Shown: positions 35,168 to 44,603, numbered from the stretch's first letter. The stretch is DNA of 64,000 bases from Prevotella denticola (GCF_900454835.1 NZ_UGTM01000002.1:372001-436000), one strand, 5' to 3'. Numbers and translations are program-made. Notes: generated by a model from the letters alone, not told the origin.

Positions 35168-36241
35168 CTATTTCTTGCTTGTGCAATTATGTATTTTTGA
35201 CATGAGAGTATAAACCTGCTTGACACTTTCCAGATCAAAGGCATGATCATCATCACACTTGTTTTCAACCATGTCAGCAAACACCTGAATTTCGGAGAAG
35301 AAACCTTGTGAGATGATTTGATTATTCCCAATGGTTGGAACAAAACCATTCCTTCCGTAGAGATTTACAATGGTTGCTTTGTTTTGGAAGATTTTTTCCA
35401 AGGGGATTCCCAATATCGCAGAGTGTCTTGGAGCAAAATCAAGTCTTTCCATTCTATCCAATAGATATTGTCCATTATCTGTACTGATACTTAATTGTTC
35501 CTGTGCATCCTGCCAAGAGTAATCTGTTGATAGTTCCAGCATCCCCGTTATATTTTGATGCTCCAACATAAGAAACAAGGTCTGTCCGCCATCCTTACTG
35601 GTCATTGTTTCTACCACCTTTATCTTTGCTTCGCCAAAGAGGAATGTAACATAGTCAAGAGGATGGATGAAGAGGTCGAGCAGGGCATCTCCCTCCGGGT
35701 ATAATCCCGTAAGATAGCGATAATGATAGTGTCGTTTACCCTCACTTCTCAATCGCTTTTGCAAGATTTGGGTTGCAGGGGCAAATCGTCTTTGCAGTCC
35801 GACAACGATATGTTGTGACCCATACAGTTTGACCGTATCTATCAGGGAGTTCAGTTCCCTTTCGTTCTCGCATGGCGGTTTCTCTATAAATAAGGATTTC
35901 CCGGCTTTAATGACTTCACTTGCAATCTGCGAATGTGCATGTGGATTGGCAGCCACAAAGACTCCAGAAACCGTATCATCGTTCAAGATGTGATGTAAGG
36001 AAGTAGTTCCTTTAACCCCCTTGTATTTTTGAGAAATCAACTTGGCTTTTTTCTCCGAGGTGCAGCAGATGTATTTCAGTGGCAGTTGCAGATACTGTAT
36101 GACAGGCAACAGGTTGCTGACACAATGATTTCCAATACCCACAAGAGCATATTGCTGTGTGTAGGTATGTCCCAGTTCCCTGATGCTGCGCATATTCTTG
36201 TATCTACCAATGATGTTATCTAAATAATATCCCATGTTCAT
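35168..36241 (-). CDS. Gfo/Idh/MocA-family oxidoreductase
   Basis: 357 residues. An N-terminal Rossmann fold starts at about residue 30 (YALVGIGNHCVSNLLPVI, a G-x-G-x-x-x-x-x-x motif), followed by SGVFVAANPHAHSQIASEVIKAGKSLFIEKPPC with the E-K-P motif that closes the NAD(P) site. The C-terminal part is a beta-sheet dimerisation domain with DLFIHPLDYVTFLFGEA. Members oxidise or reduce sugar hydroxyls and related compounds using NAD(P). It starts 3 bp after the radical SAM stop, so the two are probably translated together. The substrate is unknown; a modified sugar or peptide is possible. Confidence 0.85.
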   Translation of the reverse strand: MNMGYYLDNIIGRYKNMRSIRELGHTYTQQYALVGIGNHCVSNLLPVIQYLQLPLKYICCTSEKKAKLISQKYKGVKGTTSLHHILNDDTVSGVFVAANPHAHSQIASEVIKAGKSLFIEKPPCENERELNSLIDTVKLYGSQHIVVGLQRRFAPATQILQKRLRSEGKRHYHYRYLTGLYPEGDALLDLFIHPLDYVTFLFGEAKIKVVETMTSKDGGQTLFLMLEHQNITGMLELSTDYSWQDAQEQLSISTDNGQYLLDRMERLDFAPRHSAILGIPLEKIFQNKATIVNLYGRNGFVPTIGNNQIISQGFFSEIQVFADMVENKCDDDHAFDLESVKQVYTLMSKIHNCTSKK

Positions 36242-36244
36242 TCG

Positions 36245-37312
36245 TTATGCGGTTATTTTCTTTAAATGCTTCTTATAGGTGGTATGCCTGTCATCTGTCC
36301 ATTGGTATTTCCCGTAAAACAACTCTATCAGTCGTTTGGGTAGTATTTTTTCCAGATTCCTCAACAGGATAATATCATACTTCCGATGATAGTTGATCCA
36401 GCATTGATTACATTCTTTGGAGTGTTGGCACTGAATCTTCCCTGCTTTCTTTGAGTTGAAAATCTCGTCGAGCGTATTCTCATGGATGTTGCCCAAGATT
36501 ACATCCAAATTTTGGCACAAGGGGACATCGCCATTGGAATGGATGACCAACTCGCTGAAAATACTGTGACACCGAAGTTTCAACCTGTTATTCTTCCACT
36601 CGTCATATAGGGCAACAAAGTCAAAGTTTTCGTCCGTTTGATGTATGGAGGATGGTATCTGACCGATGAAATCCGCATCATCAGCTTCCATCAAGTCCTT
36701 GGTCGTGTCAAAAAATGACATTGTACTGTATATGCCAATACGCACGTCTATGCCATATCTTTTGGCTACATCTATCACATATTCCATGTCTCCAAAAGAA
36801 TTCCAAGGAGAAAGACAGAACATCAGGGATATGGGAACAATGTCTTTGCACGCCTCAATGACTTCAATAACCTTATCATATCCATCCCTGCCACGCATAT
36901 AGCGATAGGTTTCCCTATTGCCGTCGAGTGAAACATACAGATGCTTGGGGTGATGATTCTTCACAGACGAAATAACCTTATCCACTGCGAGGCAATTAGA
37001 CAGCAAAGTATAGTTGGGATGATGAATGTCGAACCATCCCAGTATCTTGTCTGCTTCGGGATGGAGGATAAACTCACCTCCTTCCAAGCCGACCGTCGTG
37101 CGTTTTGTTACACATTTGCTGTTCATTATTCTGATGATGTCATCTAAGCTGAGATTTTCCACGGGTTTCTTCCAAATGGAACAGTGTCTGCAACGAGACT
37201 GACAGCTTGTCGTGGAGTAGATCATCAGGGATGTGAGTTCCTTGTGCTGTCTGCGTACTACATTGTTGACAAATACAATTCCATTGTGGATGTAGTCATA
37301 AATACTGTACAT
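36245..37312 (-). CDS. radical SAM/SPASM-domain protein
   Basis: 355 residues. Radical SAM motif Cx3Cx2C in TSCQSRCRHCSIWKKP at about residue 35-45, with GLEGGEFILHP (SAM-binding GGE motif) after it. A SPASM-like C-terminal region has CHSIFSELVIHSNGDVPLCQN and SKECNQCWINYH, giving cysteines for auxiliary Fe-S binding. Such enzymes modify peptides (RiPPs, quinohemoproteins) or small molecules. No obvious precursor peptide is next to it. It lies 95 bp downstream of the sigma-barrel gene on the same strand. Base composition is lower in GC than the neighbouring PUL, suggesting transfer. Confidence 0.87.
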   Translation of the reverse strand: MYSIYDYIHNGIVFVNNVVRRQHKELTSLMIYSTTSCQSRCRHCSIWKKPVENLSLDDIIRIMNSKCVTKRTTVGLEGGEFILHPEADKILGWFDIHHPNYTLLSNCLAVDKVISSVKNHHPKHLYVSLDGNRETYRYMRGRDGYDKVIEVIEACKDIVPISLMFCLSPWNSFGDMEYVIDVAKRYGIDVRIGIYSTMSFFDTTKDLMEADDADFIGQIPSSIHQTDENFDFVALYDEWKNNRLKLRCHSIFSELVIHSNGDVPLCQNLDVILGNIHENTLDEIFNSKKAGKIQCQHSKECNQCWINYHRKYDIILLRNLEKILPKRLIELFYGKYQWTDDRHTTYKKHLKKITA

Positions 37313-37407
37313 TCTTTCTTTTGAGTTTTGTCTTTTATTGTTAAGAGTAGAAAACTACTAAAAGACTGCACTGTATTCATGACTTTTTATTTACTCATTA
37401 TCTCCAT

Positions 37408-39141
37408 TTACCAAGTAAGCCGCAATCCGAATGGTACCGTTATGATGAACGGATGCTCTGTGCGGTAAGTCTCAAGGTTACTGCTATTTCTGAAGTAGTA
37501 GAACATGTTTGGTTCCAGATACAGGCTGAAAGGCTTGAATAGCTTGTACTGCACACCTATGCCTAAGTTTACAGACCACTGATAGCGGGCCTTGATGTCA
37601 CCCCTCAGCGTGTATGACGAGTCAGACGTTATGATATACTTCTTGTCCAGCGAACTGTGGGCAGGCATCTCGAATGTCACACCACCGGTTGTATAGGCAT
37701 TTAAACGCCCCTTGCCCCAGATACGATAGGCCAATCGCAAAGGAATGCCCACATAATCAATCTTTTGGGTTTTCAACAAGGTTGCACCATTAAACTCGCT
37801 CTCAAAATCAGACTTCAACCTTGTATAGGTCAAACCCGTGCTAAAAGTCCAATGCGAACTTAATTGCTTATTAAGCGATAATCCAAATGTTTTTGGGCGG
37901 TAGTGATGCGCTTTTTCACCTAAGGATGCGTTGCCATCTGTTGCATTGTTGAGTGCTATCCATGACATTTTTGCCATCTCGACAGAATCCATCAAGGCAT
38001 TGTTCCGGGCGAGATAGTTTGCATAATCATCCCATGTATATAGTTTTGCCGCAGCCCCACCGTTAGCGTAATCTACTACCGACAGGTAGTTCAGGTTGGA
38101 CATGGCTCCATTTGCTCCAGCATTGGAAGAATAACCGAAGTTAAATGTCCATGGGTATTTCTTCTTATTGCGTACATCAGGCGACATTCTTTCGTTCAAT
38201 GCCATCATTCTTTCTTCTGGAATTTGTGGAATACGGAACACAGAGTCTTCTATGCTGATATCCTTTACTGCCAGATGTTTTTGTAAGGAATCTACACAGA
38301 TTGGTACTGTCTGCTGTCCAGATTTTACACTATCAGTTATTATTTGTGAAGAAATCTCTTCAGCAGAAACAACTATTTTTGCCAAAATATGATCATCATT
38401 CAAGTTGGTAGTTGATGGGATTGAATCGTTTGGTTGCGCTTTCTTTTGAGGGGCTGTGCCTTTTTGAGCCCGTCTTGGAAGTTCCTTATGAGTGTTTACT
38501 GCTGTTAGCTTGTCATCAGAAGTGCTGGCAGACTCGTCCCTCGTTACGAAATAGATATAGACTGGTATAAGAATAGGAAGCAAGAAGAGCATCCAATAAT
38601 TAATCAGTATGGTGCGTAGCATTTTCTTTGCCCTAAACAACTGTGAAGAAGAACTGTGAGGATTGATACCAAGCAGTTCTCCGATTTCCTTGTGGGAAAG
38701 ACCATCCAAAACAGAAAGTTTGAACACCTCTCTGTTCCCATCCGGTAACGACTCTATCGCCTCCAACAATAGTTTTATGTCAATATTCTTTTCCTTCTCA
38801 TCTTCCTCGCTCAAGAGTTCAAGGCCCAGACTGGATAGAGGAATATCGTCTTTTTCTGTACTTTGCAGGAATCTTAGGCACAGGTTCCTTACTATAGTTA
38901 TCATCCATCCCTCCAATTTTGAGTTGTCTTTCAGCGACTTGATGGAGGTGAAGATAATAATGAAAGCATCATGCAGAACATCCCGGGCAGAGTCATCATC
39001 CTTCACATAATGCCGACATACGCCTAAAAGTCTGTCGGCGTATGTCGTATAGAGTTCTCCGAGGGCTTCCTTGTCCCCGTTTTTGCAAGCGTCAATCTGT
39101 ATCATGCTGTCTGAAATCAAGGGAATGTCCCTTTTTGTCAA
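37408..39141 (-). CDS. ECF sigma factor fused to a membrane anchor and C-terminal beta-barrel domain
   Basis: 577 residues in one uninterrupted frame. Residues 15-95 are sigma region 2 (YADRLLGVCRHYVKDDDSARDVLHDAFIIIF) and 125-178 are region 4 (AIESLPDGNREVFKLSVLDGLSHKEIGELLGI), the two domains of an ECF sigma-70 factor. A hydrophobic helix follows at 181-199 (NYWMLFLLPILIPVYIYFV). Residues 205-325 form a polar linker with many Ser, Asp and Pro, and 330-577 are rich in alternating aromatic residues like a PorT/OmpA-type outer-membrane barrel, ending FGLRLTW. The barrel ends in an aromatic residue, as outer-membrane proteins do. How the tethered sigma factor would be released, for example by proteolysis, is not visible. 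Confidence 0.8.
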   Translation of the reverse strand: MTKRDIPLISDSMIQIDACKNGDKEALGELYTTYADRLLGVCRHYVKDDDSARDVLHDAFIIIFTSIKSLKDNSKLEGWMITIVRNLCLRFLQSTEKDDIPLSSLGLELLSEEDEKEKNIDIKLLLEAIESLPDGNREVFKLSVLDGLSHKEIGELLGINPHSSSSQLFRAKKMLRTILINYWMLFLLPILIPVYIYFVTRDESASTSDDKLTAVNTHKELPRRAQKGTAPQKKAQPNDSIPSTTNLNDDHILAKIVVSAEEISSQIITDSVKSGQQTVPICVDSLQKHLAVKDISIEDSVFRIPQIPEERMMALNERMSPDVRNKKKYPWTFNFGYSSNAGANGAMSNLNYLSVVDYANGGAAAKLYTWDDYANYLARNNALMDSVEMAKMSWIALNNATDGNASLGEKAHHYRPKTFGLSLNKQLSSHWTFSTGLTYTRLKSDFESEFNGATLLKTQKIDYVGIPLRLAYRIWGKGRLNAYTTGGVTFEMPAHSSLDKKYIITSDSSYTLRGDIKARYQWSVNLGIGVQYKLFKPFSLYLEPNMFYYFRNSSNLETYRTEHPFIITVPFGLRLTW

Positions 39142-39346
39142 AGGAGTCTGTCAGCCCTGAAAGACTGCACTTGTTTTCATTGTTTTTCTCCGTTTTAACT
39201 TTCTCTAACTTTGGAAAGGAGGTCTGCAGAAGCGTAGTGTCAAGGCATGATCTGGAATTTCCACGCTGGTCTGCCCCCTGCTGTGGGGACACATTTCCCT
39301 ACAGTTCAGCTGCCATGTTCTTTTTTGACACGGCCCCGGCCGCAGA
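39142..39346. other. intergenic region upstream of the sigma-barrel gene
   Basis: No gene. A plus-strand TAACTTTG box at 39206-39213 has no gene after it. At 39297-39335 there is an 18-bp block (CCCTACAGTTCAGCTGCC) and following GACACGGCCCC that resemble 7561-7602. Confidence 0.45.
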
Positions 39347-39423
39347 GTTCGGGCCGTCAGCACGGCGGGTGTCTGCCGTCGGCACGACAGGTGCCGGGCC
39401 CCGGCACATCTGCCGGGAAGCCC
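39347..39423 (+). repeat. 77-bp hairpin-rich direct repeat, left copy
   Basis: Starts GTTCGGGCCGTCAGCACGGC and ends ATCTGCCGGGAAGCCC. It is identical by eye to 58104-58180 over all 77 bp. It contains three stem-forming stretches: GCCGT-cagc-ACGGC, TGCCG-t-CGGCA and GTGCCGG-gcc-CCGGCAC. Confidence 0.92.
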
Positions 39424-39492
39424 TGTCCGTCGCTGTCATATGTTTTTCCTTTCTCTTTCCCGCCCTTCTTCTTTTTTCTGTCCGGCAGGGTG

Positions 39493-42400
39493 TCAGCTGG
39501 ATTTGATGAAGTCTTTGGGCAGGATTCCGAACTGGGCATAGAAGCATTTGGTGAAGTAGCCGGAGTTGTTGAAGCCTACTTTGTAGCACACTTCGTTGAT
39601 TTTGCAGTCGCCGGCCTTCAGTAACTGGGCAGCATATTTCAGCCGTTCGATGCGGATATAGGTATTGGGAGACACGTTAAGTGTCCCCCTCACCTTCCGG
39701 TTCAGGTTGGAGCGGCTCATGTTCATGTCGGAGGCGAGCTGGTCGACATTGAACTCGCTGTTGCTCATGTGCCGTTGCATCACATTTCGCAGCCGTTCCA
39801 GGAACTCCTTGTCGACATTGCTTTTCGCCACGGTGTCTGACGAGACGAAGGGTGAGCCGGCATAGGTACGCTTTATTTCTTCGCGCGACCGCAGCAGATT
39901 GGTGATGGTATTGATGAGGAATTCCATAGAGAAAGGTTTCTCTATATAGGCGTCGGCACCGCTTTCCATTCCCTCCATCCGTGCCAGATCCAGTGTGGCA
40001 GCGGTGAGGAGGATGACAGGCGTGTGACTGTAGTTTACATCTTTCTTGATGTTCCGGCACAGTTCATAGCCATTGACGGGCGCCATCATCACATCGGTGA
40101 CCACCAGGTTCACTTTTTCCCGCTCCAGCACGGAGAGCGCTTCCTGTCCGTTGGCTGCCAGGACGATGTCGTAATAATCCTGCAATGTGCGTTTTTCGTA
40201 TTCCAGCATCTCGGCATTGTCGTCTACCAGCAGCAGCAGTGGACGACCCGATTTTCTGGGTTCGGCTTCGTCCATGTTGGTGAGGCCCGACTCTGCAGAC
40301 AGCGGGATATAGTCCGTCTGGTTCAGAGGGAGGGTGAGGCGGAACACGTTCAGATGGCCGTCCTCGTCCATGGTGAGTGTTCCTTTGTGCAGTTCGGCCA
40401 GGTTCCTGGCCAGTGCCAGCCCTATTCCCGTTCCGGTCTGTGCTGTCTGCTGATGGTTTTCTACCCTGAAGAAGGGTTCGAAAATCCTGCTTCGAAGATT
40501 TTTCGAAATGATATTTCCATCATTGCTGATGATGACGGAGAACGTGTTGTCCGGGGCCGACTCTATGAGAATGGATATCCGGGAGGCACAGTATTTCACG
40601 GCATTGCCGAGCAGATTGCTGATGATCTTCGTGAAGCACTCCTGATCGACATAAGCCATAAGGCCCGCATCGCAGACAGACAGCGTGGCATCGATGTTCT
40701 TTTCCCGGATCAGCGGCAGGAAGCGTCGATACGTTTTATCGACCAGCTGTGGGATGTCACAGTGCTCGAAGTTCAGTTTCAGCCCGTCTCGTTCGGCTTT
40801 TCTGAAGTCCAGCAGCTGGTTGATGAGCTCGTTCAGCCGTTCGGTGTTCCTCGACATGATATGCAGATCCTCCTTGGTCTGGGCGTCTTTCACCCTTTCC
40901 TGTTTGATGATGTGCTCCAGCGGGCCTTTGATGAGGGTAAGGGGAGTGCGTATTTCGTGTGCCACATGAGTGAAGAAGTTGATCTTGCTCTCATAGAGTT
41001 CCATCTCTTTCTCCTGCTCCAGCTTGTCCATCGCCTGCTTGCGTTTGCGCCTGTTGCGCCTGTGAAGACGGCGGACCGTGAAGTAGGCCGTTGCGCAGGC
41101 GCAGAGAAGGTAGAACAGCTTTGCCCAGAACGAGAGCAGTGGATGGGGCTTTACCACCACTTTCAGGCTGTATTCCCGGGCGTCCCACTCTCCTTTGCTG
41201 TTCTTGATTCTTACGCGGAGCAGGTATTCACCGGCCGGGAGGTTGTCGAATCCGATGCGGTAATCTACTCTGACGGGCTGCCACGTATCGGTAAATCCTT
41301 CCAGAATATACTCCATCTGATATTTCTGCAGCTGCTCATAGGCCAGCGGGACGACACGCAGGGAGAAGGAATTCTGATTGTATGCCAGTTCTATCTCCTT
41401 CGTATAGGAAATGTTCCGGCTCAGAGGGCTGCCGGAAGTGTGGTTGTCTACATCGGTATTATTCACGATCAGGTCCGTCGCAATGAGCCTTGGCGTGGGG
41501 TAATGCCGTTTGAAGGCACCGGGAGAGAACTTCACAATGCCATTGTACGACCCGAAGTAGATGTCGCCTTTTCGGTCGACAGCGGCCGAAGAGACATTGA
41601 GCTGGTTGTCGAGCATCGTCACCTGAGCGGAGAACAGCTGCGACTGCCTTGTGCCGGCATCGTACCTCAGGATACCGCTCAGGGTCGACATCCAGAGGAA
41701 CCCGTCCCGGTCCTCTACGAGGTCGAGCACCACCGGCTCGGCCGTCCCATAGCCTTCCAGCGACACTTTCCGTATCTTCCCGGTGCGGGGGGTGTAGGAA
41801 AAGAGCCCGTTTCCCAGTGTCATGATCCACATATTGCCGTTTCTGTCTTCGTACAGTCCTACGGCTTTGCCCAGCGTATAGCCCCCGATGTGGCTGCGGG
41901 TGAAATGAATCCAGCGGCGGGCAGTGCCCGTTCTAAGATAAACGCCATTGTTCTGCGTAGCCACCCATAGGTTGCCGAGGTGGTCGAACTTCACCTTGTT
42001 GATGAGCACGGGGGGGATGTTGCCGTCGTATTCAAAGTGCCCGGTGCTTCCGTTGAGCCGGCATAGTCCGCGGATCGTTCCGAAATACAGTTCTTTCCGG
42101 GGCGACATGGCGATGCTGAAGATGGTGTTGTCGTGCAAGGCCCCCGGCTTTCCATCGGCCTGGAAGCTCTTGATGACCCTGTGTGTATGGGTGTCTATCA
42201 CCTTCAGCCCCGTGGCAAAGGTGCCCGCCCACAGCTCGTTCCCACGTACACATAAACCGTGTACATTGGGAAAAGCCATGCTTTCGGGTATATGGGTGAT
42301 TCTGCCGGTGGCCATGTCCATGCAGTTCAGACCTCCGTCTTCTGTGCCGATCCACAGCTGTCCGCCGGTGTCCAGCACCATTTCGCGCACCCTTCGTCCA

Positions 42401-43446
42401 TGCAGTCTGCCTTCCGCAGGCGATGGAAGAATACGGACAAAGGGCGGGGCGGACAGCGACACATAGTTTACCCCGCCGAAGTAAGAGCCCATCCACATAC
42501 CGTTTCCGCGGTCGTGGAGCAGGCAATACAGCGGGTTGTCCGACAGGGAGAAGGGGTCGGAGGCATCGTTGGTGTAGTGATGCAGCGCTTTTGTCGTTAT
42601 GTTGTAAACGTAAAGTCCCTGCTCGCTGGCCGCCCACACCTCGTTGCCCTTCACCGACAGTGCCCTTACAAAGATGTCGTAGCCGTTCTCCCTGGCCTTT
42701 ACATCGGCAACGGCCGCCTGCCTCGGGTTGATGATGCTTAGCCCGTGCTTGTCGGTTCCCACGAAAACCATCGTGGGATTCACCTCCCGGATGGCCGAAA
42801 CGATACATCCCTTAAAGGGCTGGCGGCCGTTTGCGGAAAAGGGCGCAAGGTTCCGGAACGGGGGAGAGGCGTACCAGAGTCCGCCCCCATAGAAGCCAAG
42901 CCACACCCTGTTGCCGGCACTGAAGCCGATGGAGGCGATGTTCGGATGGTGCGGAAAGGTGTGGTTCTGCAACCGTTTCGTCTTTAGGTCATAGACAAAG
43001 AGGCCTTGCTCGTTCACCCCGATGTAGATTCTCCCGTGGTGTCCGGCGATGAAATTCACGTTTCCTGTTATCCTGTTCTTCCGGTCACTGATGGCCTTGA
43101 AAGGCCGGAAGGAGTCGGTCGAGGGCGTGTAGAGCCATACCCCCTGGTCGGTTCCCACCCATATAAGGCCGTCCTCCGACTGGTAGAGCGAGGTGACGAA
43201 GTCGCTTCCCAGTTTGGAATTGTTATGGCTGTACACCTTGAAGAAGCTCCCGTCGTATCGGCACAGCCCCACTTTCGTCCCCATCCAGATAAATCCGGTT
43301 CGGTCCTGAAGGATAGAATACACCGTGCTTTGCGACAGTCCGTCGTTTGTATCGATGTGTTTGAAAGCGTAACCGGTCTGTGCCGAAGCGGGGCAGAGCT
43401 CCAGAAGCGTACATATACAGACAAGGAATGTGACCTTTTTAAACAT
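39493..43446 (-). CDS. hybrid two-component system regulator (HTCS)
   Basis: 1317 residues, all parts of a two-component system in one protein. Signal peptide (about 1-22); about 14 propeller-type sensor repeats (23-690, e.g. GLSQSTVYSILQDRTGFIWMGT); a Y_Y_Y domain to about 765; one membrane helix (LLSFWAKLFYLLCACATAYF); a HisKA domain with the phospho-accepting His in THVAHEIRTPLT; HATPase_c (GNAVKYC, GTGIGLALARNLAELH); a receiver (LLLLVDDNAEM, VVTDVMMAPVNGYE with the Asp); and a C-terminal AraC-type helix-turn-helix (KINEVCYKVGFNNSGYFTKCF). It senses a sugar in the periplasm and activates the adjacent PUL. It has its own promoter and is read in the same direction as the PUL, after the PUL terminator. 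Confidence 0.95.
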   Translation of the reverse strand: MFKKVTFLVCICTLLELCPASAQTGYAFKHIDTNDGLSQSTVYSILQDRTGFIWMGTKVGLCRYDGSFFKVYSHNNSKLGSDFVTSLYQSEDGLIWVGTDQGVWLYTPSTDSFRPFKAISDRKNRITGNVNFIAGHHGRIYIGVNEQGLFVYDLKTKRLQNHTFPHHPNIASIGFSAGNRVWLGFYGGGLWYASPPFRNLAPFSANGRQPFKGCIVSAIREVNPTMVFVGTDKHGLSIINPRQAAVADVKARENGYDIFVRALSVKGNEVWAASEQGLYVYNITTKALHHYTNDASDPFSLSDNPLYCLLHDRGNGMWMGSYFGGVNYVSLSAPPFVRILPSPAEGRLHGRRVREMVLDTGGQLWIGTEDGGLNCMDMATGRITHIPESMAFPNVHGLCVRGNELWAGTFATGLKVIDTHTHRVIKSFQADGKPGALHDNTIFSIAMSPRKELYFGTIRGLCRLNGSTGHFEYDGNIPPVLINKVKFDHLGNLWVATQNNGVYLRTGTARRWIHFTRSHIGGYTLGKAVGLYEDRNGNMWIMTLGNGLFSYTPRTGKIRKVSLEGYGTAEPVVLDLVEDRDGFLWMSTLSGILRYDAGTRQSQLFSAQVTMLDNQLNVSSAAVDRKGDIYFGSYNGIVKFSPGAFKRHYPTPRLIATDLIVNNTDVDNHTSGSPLSRNISYTKEIELAYNQNSFSLRVVPLAYEQLQKYQMEYILEGFTDTWQPVRVDYRIGFDNLPAGEYLLRVRIKNSKGEWDAREYSLKVVVKPHPLLSFWAKLFYLLCACATAYFTVRRLHRRNRRKRKQAMDKLEQEKEMELYESKINFFTHVAHEIRTPLTLIKGPLEHIIKQERVKDAQTKEDLHIMSRNTERLNELINQLLDFRKAERDGLKLNFEHCDIPQLVDKTYRRFLPLIREKNIDATLSVCDAGLMAYVDQECFTKIISNLLGNAVKYCASRISILIESAPDNTFSVIISNDGNIISKNLRSRIFEPFFRVENHQQTAQTGTGIGLALARNLAELHKGTLTMDEDGHLNVFRLTLPLNQTDYIPLSAESGLTNMDEAEPRKSGRPLLLLVDDNAEMLEYEKRTLQDYYDIVLAANGQEALSVLEREKVNLVVTDVMMAPVNGYELCRNIKKDVNYSHTPVILLTAATLDLARMEGMESGADAYIEKPFSMEFLINTITNLLRSREEIKRTYAGSPFVSSDTVAKSNVDKEFLERLRNVMQRHMSNSEFNVDQLASDMNMSRSNLNRKVRGTLNVSPNTYIRIERLKYAAQLLKAGDCKINEVCYKVGFNNSGYFTKCFYAQFGILPKDFIKSS

Positions 43447-43468
43447 GGCGGTAACGGTGATTAGACTG

Positions 43469-43476
43469 CAAAGATA
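43469..43476 (-). promoter_or_regulatory. -7 box of the HTCS gene
   Basis: TATCTTTG on the minus strand, 22 bp before the HTCS start. Confidence 0.6.
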
Positions 43477-43498
43477 ATGTTTTTTCCTTATATAAATT

Positions 43499-43542
43499 CA
43501 AGAAAAAGAAAAACAGGCCGCCCTGCGTTCAGGGCAGCCTGT
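43499..43542 (-). terminator. rho-independent terminator of the PUL operon
   Basis: On the minus strand: 13-bp stem ACAGGCTGCCCTG/CAGGGCGGCCTGT (one G-U) with a 4-nt loop, followed by TTTTCTTTTTC. It lies between the surface lipoprotein gene and the HTCS gene. Confidence 0.9.
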
Positions 43543-43579
43543 CCGGTCTGCAGACTTGAATCTAAGTTTTTGAAAGAAG

Positions 43580-44584
43580 TTATTCGACAGGCGAAATGAG
43601 GATGGCGTTGATGAAGCTTGTGCCGTCCGGCTGGTTTCCTCCTTCTCCACCGGTAACGGTAATGATGATTTTCCCGCTTCCGTCGGGGGTTATCTTCATC
43701 TTTCCGTAGCGTATGAAGGTGTTGTCTTCGGCAGGTGTCCCGCCGATGGCCGTACCTTTCGGAACTGCCGCTCCCGTATCTCCCGGGTCGGAAGAGGTTT
43801 TCTTTGTCAGCAAGGTTATTGTCGCCAGGTTGTCTCCTGCTGCTGTAATCTTGGCCGAACAGACATCTCCCCAAAAGCGTTTGCTCGCAAAGAATGCGAG
43901 ATGATAGCTTTGTTTGTAGCTCAGTCCGCTGATCTCGAATACGCCTGTATCGGCTTTCCTGTCGTTCTTGAAGGCACTTCCGGACACGGCATTGGGCAGC
44001 GTTATCGGTCTCCCGTCTTCTATTGTCTCTTCCGGGTCTCCGTCATTCTCGCCCCAGTTGAAGGCATTGGTAATCTTGATGTTTACCCAGGTAGGGTTGC
44101 CGTTGATGTCTTTCATCTCGTTGAGCCCCGCTCCTTCCGAGTAGCTTCCCAGGTTGTTCCAAGGAGCGTCGGCATTGCCGAAGAGATTGATATAGACAGG
44201 TGCCTTAAGTGTATATGACTGTCTGTTGACATCCACGATACAGCTGTCTTTCAAAGAGCCGTCTTCTGATGTTATTCTGAGGACAGTCGTACCTACCTTC
44301 AAGGTCGTAACCTTGCAGACCAGGGTCTGGGGATCGACGGCGATGGAGGCTACGGTGGAGTCTGAATTAGTCCATGAGAAGCCTTTTGCGAACGTTTCAG
44401 GGTTGTTGAACCTGGGTGTTATGCTAAGCTCTTCATCTACTGCCGTGGCAAAGTAATGGCTGCTGAGCTTCACCGTGTGGATATCCGGAGGGGTGGGGAT
44501 TGCGGCTTCGTCGTTGCAACCGGCCGTTCCCAGCATCATGAGGATGGCAGATACCCATGCTAAAGATAATCTTTTTATTTTCAT
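43580..44584 (-). CDS. PUL surface lipoprotein, probable glycan-binding protein
   Basis: 334 residues. Lipoprotein signal ILMMLGTAGC-ND. Residues 35-115 form a bacterial Ig-like (Big_2) domain: SLTI-like start HTVKLSSHYFATAVDEELSI, SWTNSDSTVASIAVD and TTVLRITSEDGS. The rest is beta-rich with aromatic residues (FNWGENDGDPEETI, KRFWGDVC, DGTSFINAILI). The position after susD as the last gene before the operon terminator is typical of surface glycan-binding proteins. Direct evidence of binding is absent. Confidence 0.75.
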   Translation of the reverse strand: MKIKRLSLAWVSAILMMLGTAGCNDEAAIPTPPDIHTVKLSSHYFATAVDEELSITPRFNNPETFAKGFSWTNSDSTVASIAVDPQTLVCKVTTLKVGTTVLRITSEDGSLKDSCIVDVNRQSYTLKAPVYINLFGNADAPWNNLGSYSEGAGLNEMKDINGNPTWVNIKITNAFNWGENDGDPEETIEDGRPITLPNAVSGSAFKNDRKADTGVFEISGLSYKQSYHLAFFASKRFWGDVCSAKITAAGDNLATITLLTKKTSSDPGDTGAAVPKGTAIGGTPAEDNTFIRYGKMKITPDGSGKIIITVTGGEGGNQPDGTSFINAILISPVE

Positions 44585-44603
44585 ATCAGTAATAGTTTCG
44601 TTG

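Noticed and set aside
39206..39213. Plus-strand promoter TAACTTTG
   Set aside because: No gene or terminator follows on the plus strand before the antisense HTCS gene; probably a chance match.
40024..41970. 648-residue plus-strand frame opposite the HTCS gene
   Set aside because: Antisense shadow of the HTCS kinase and propeller region.
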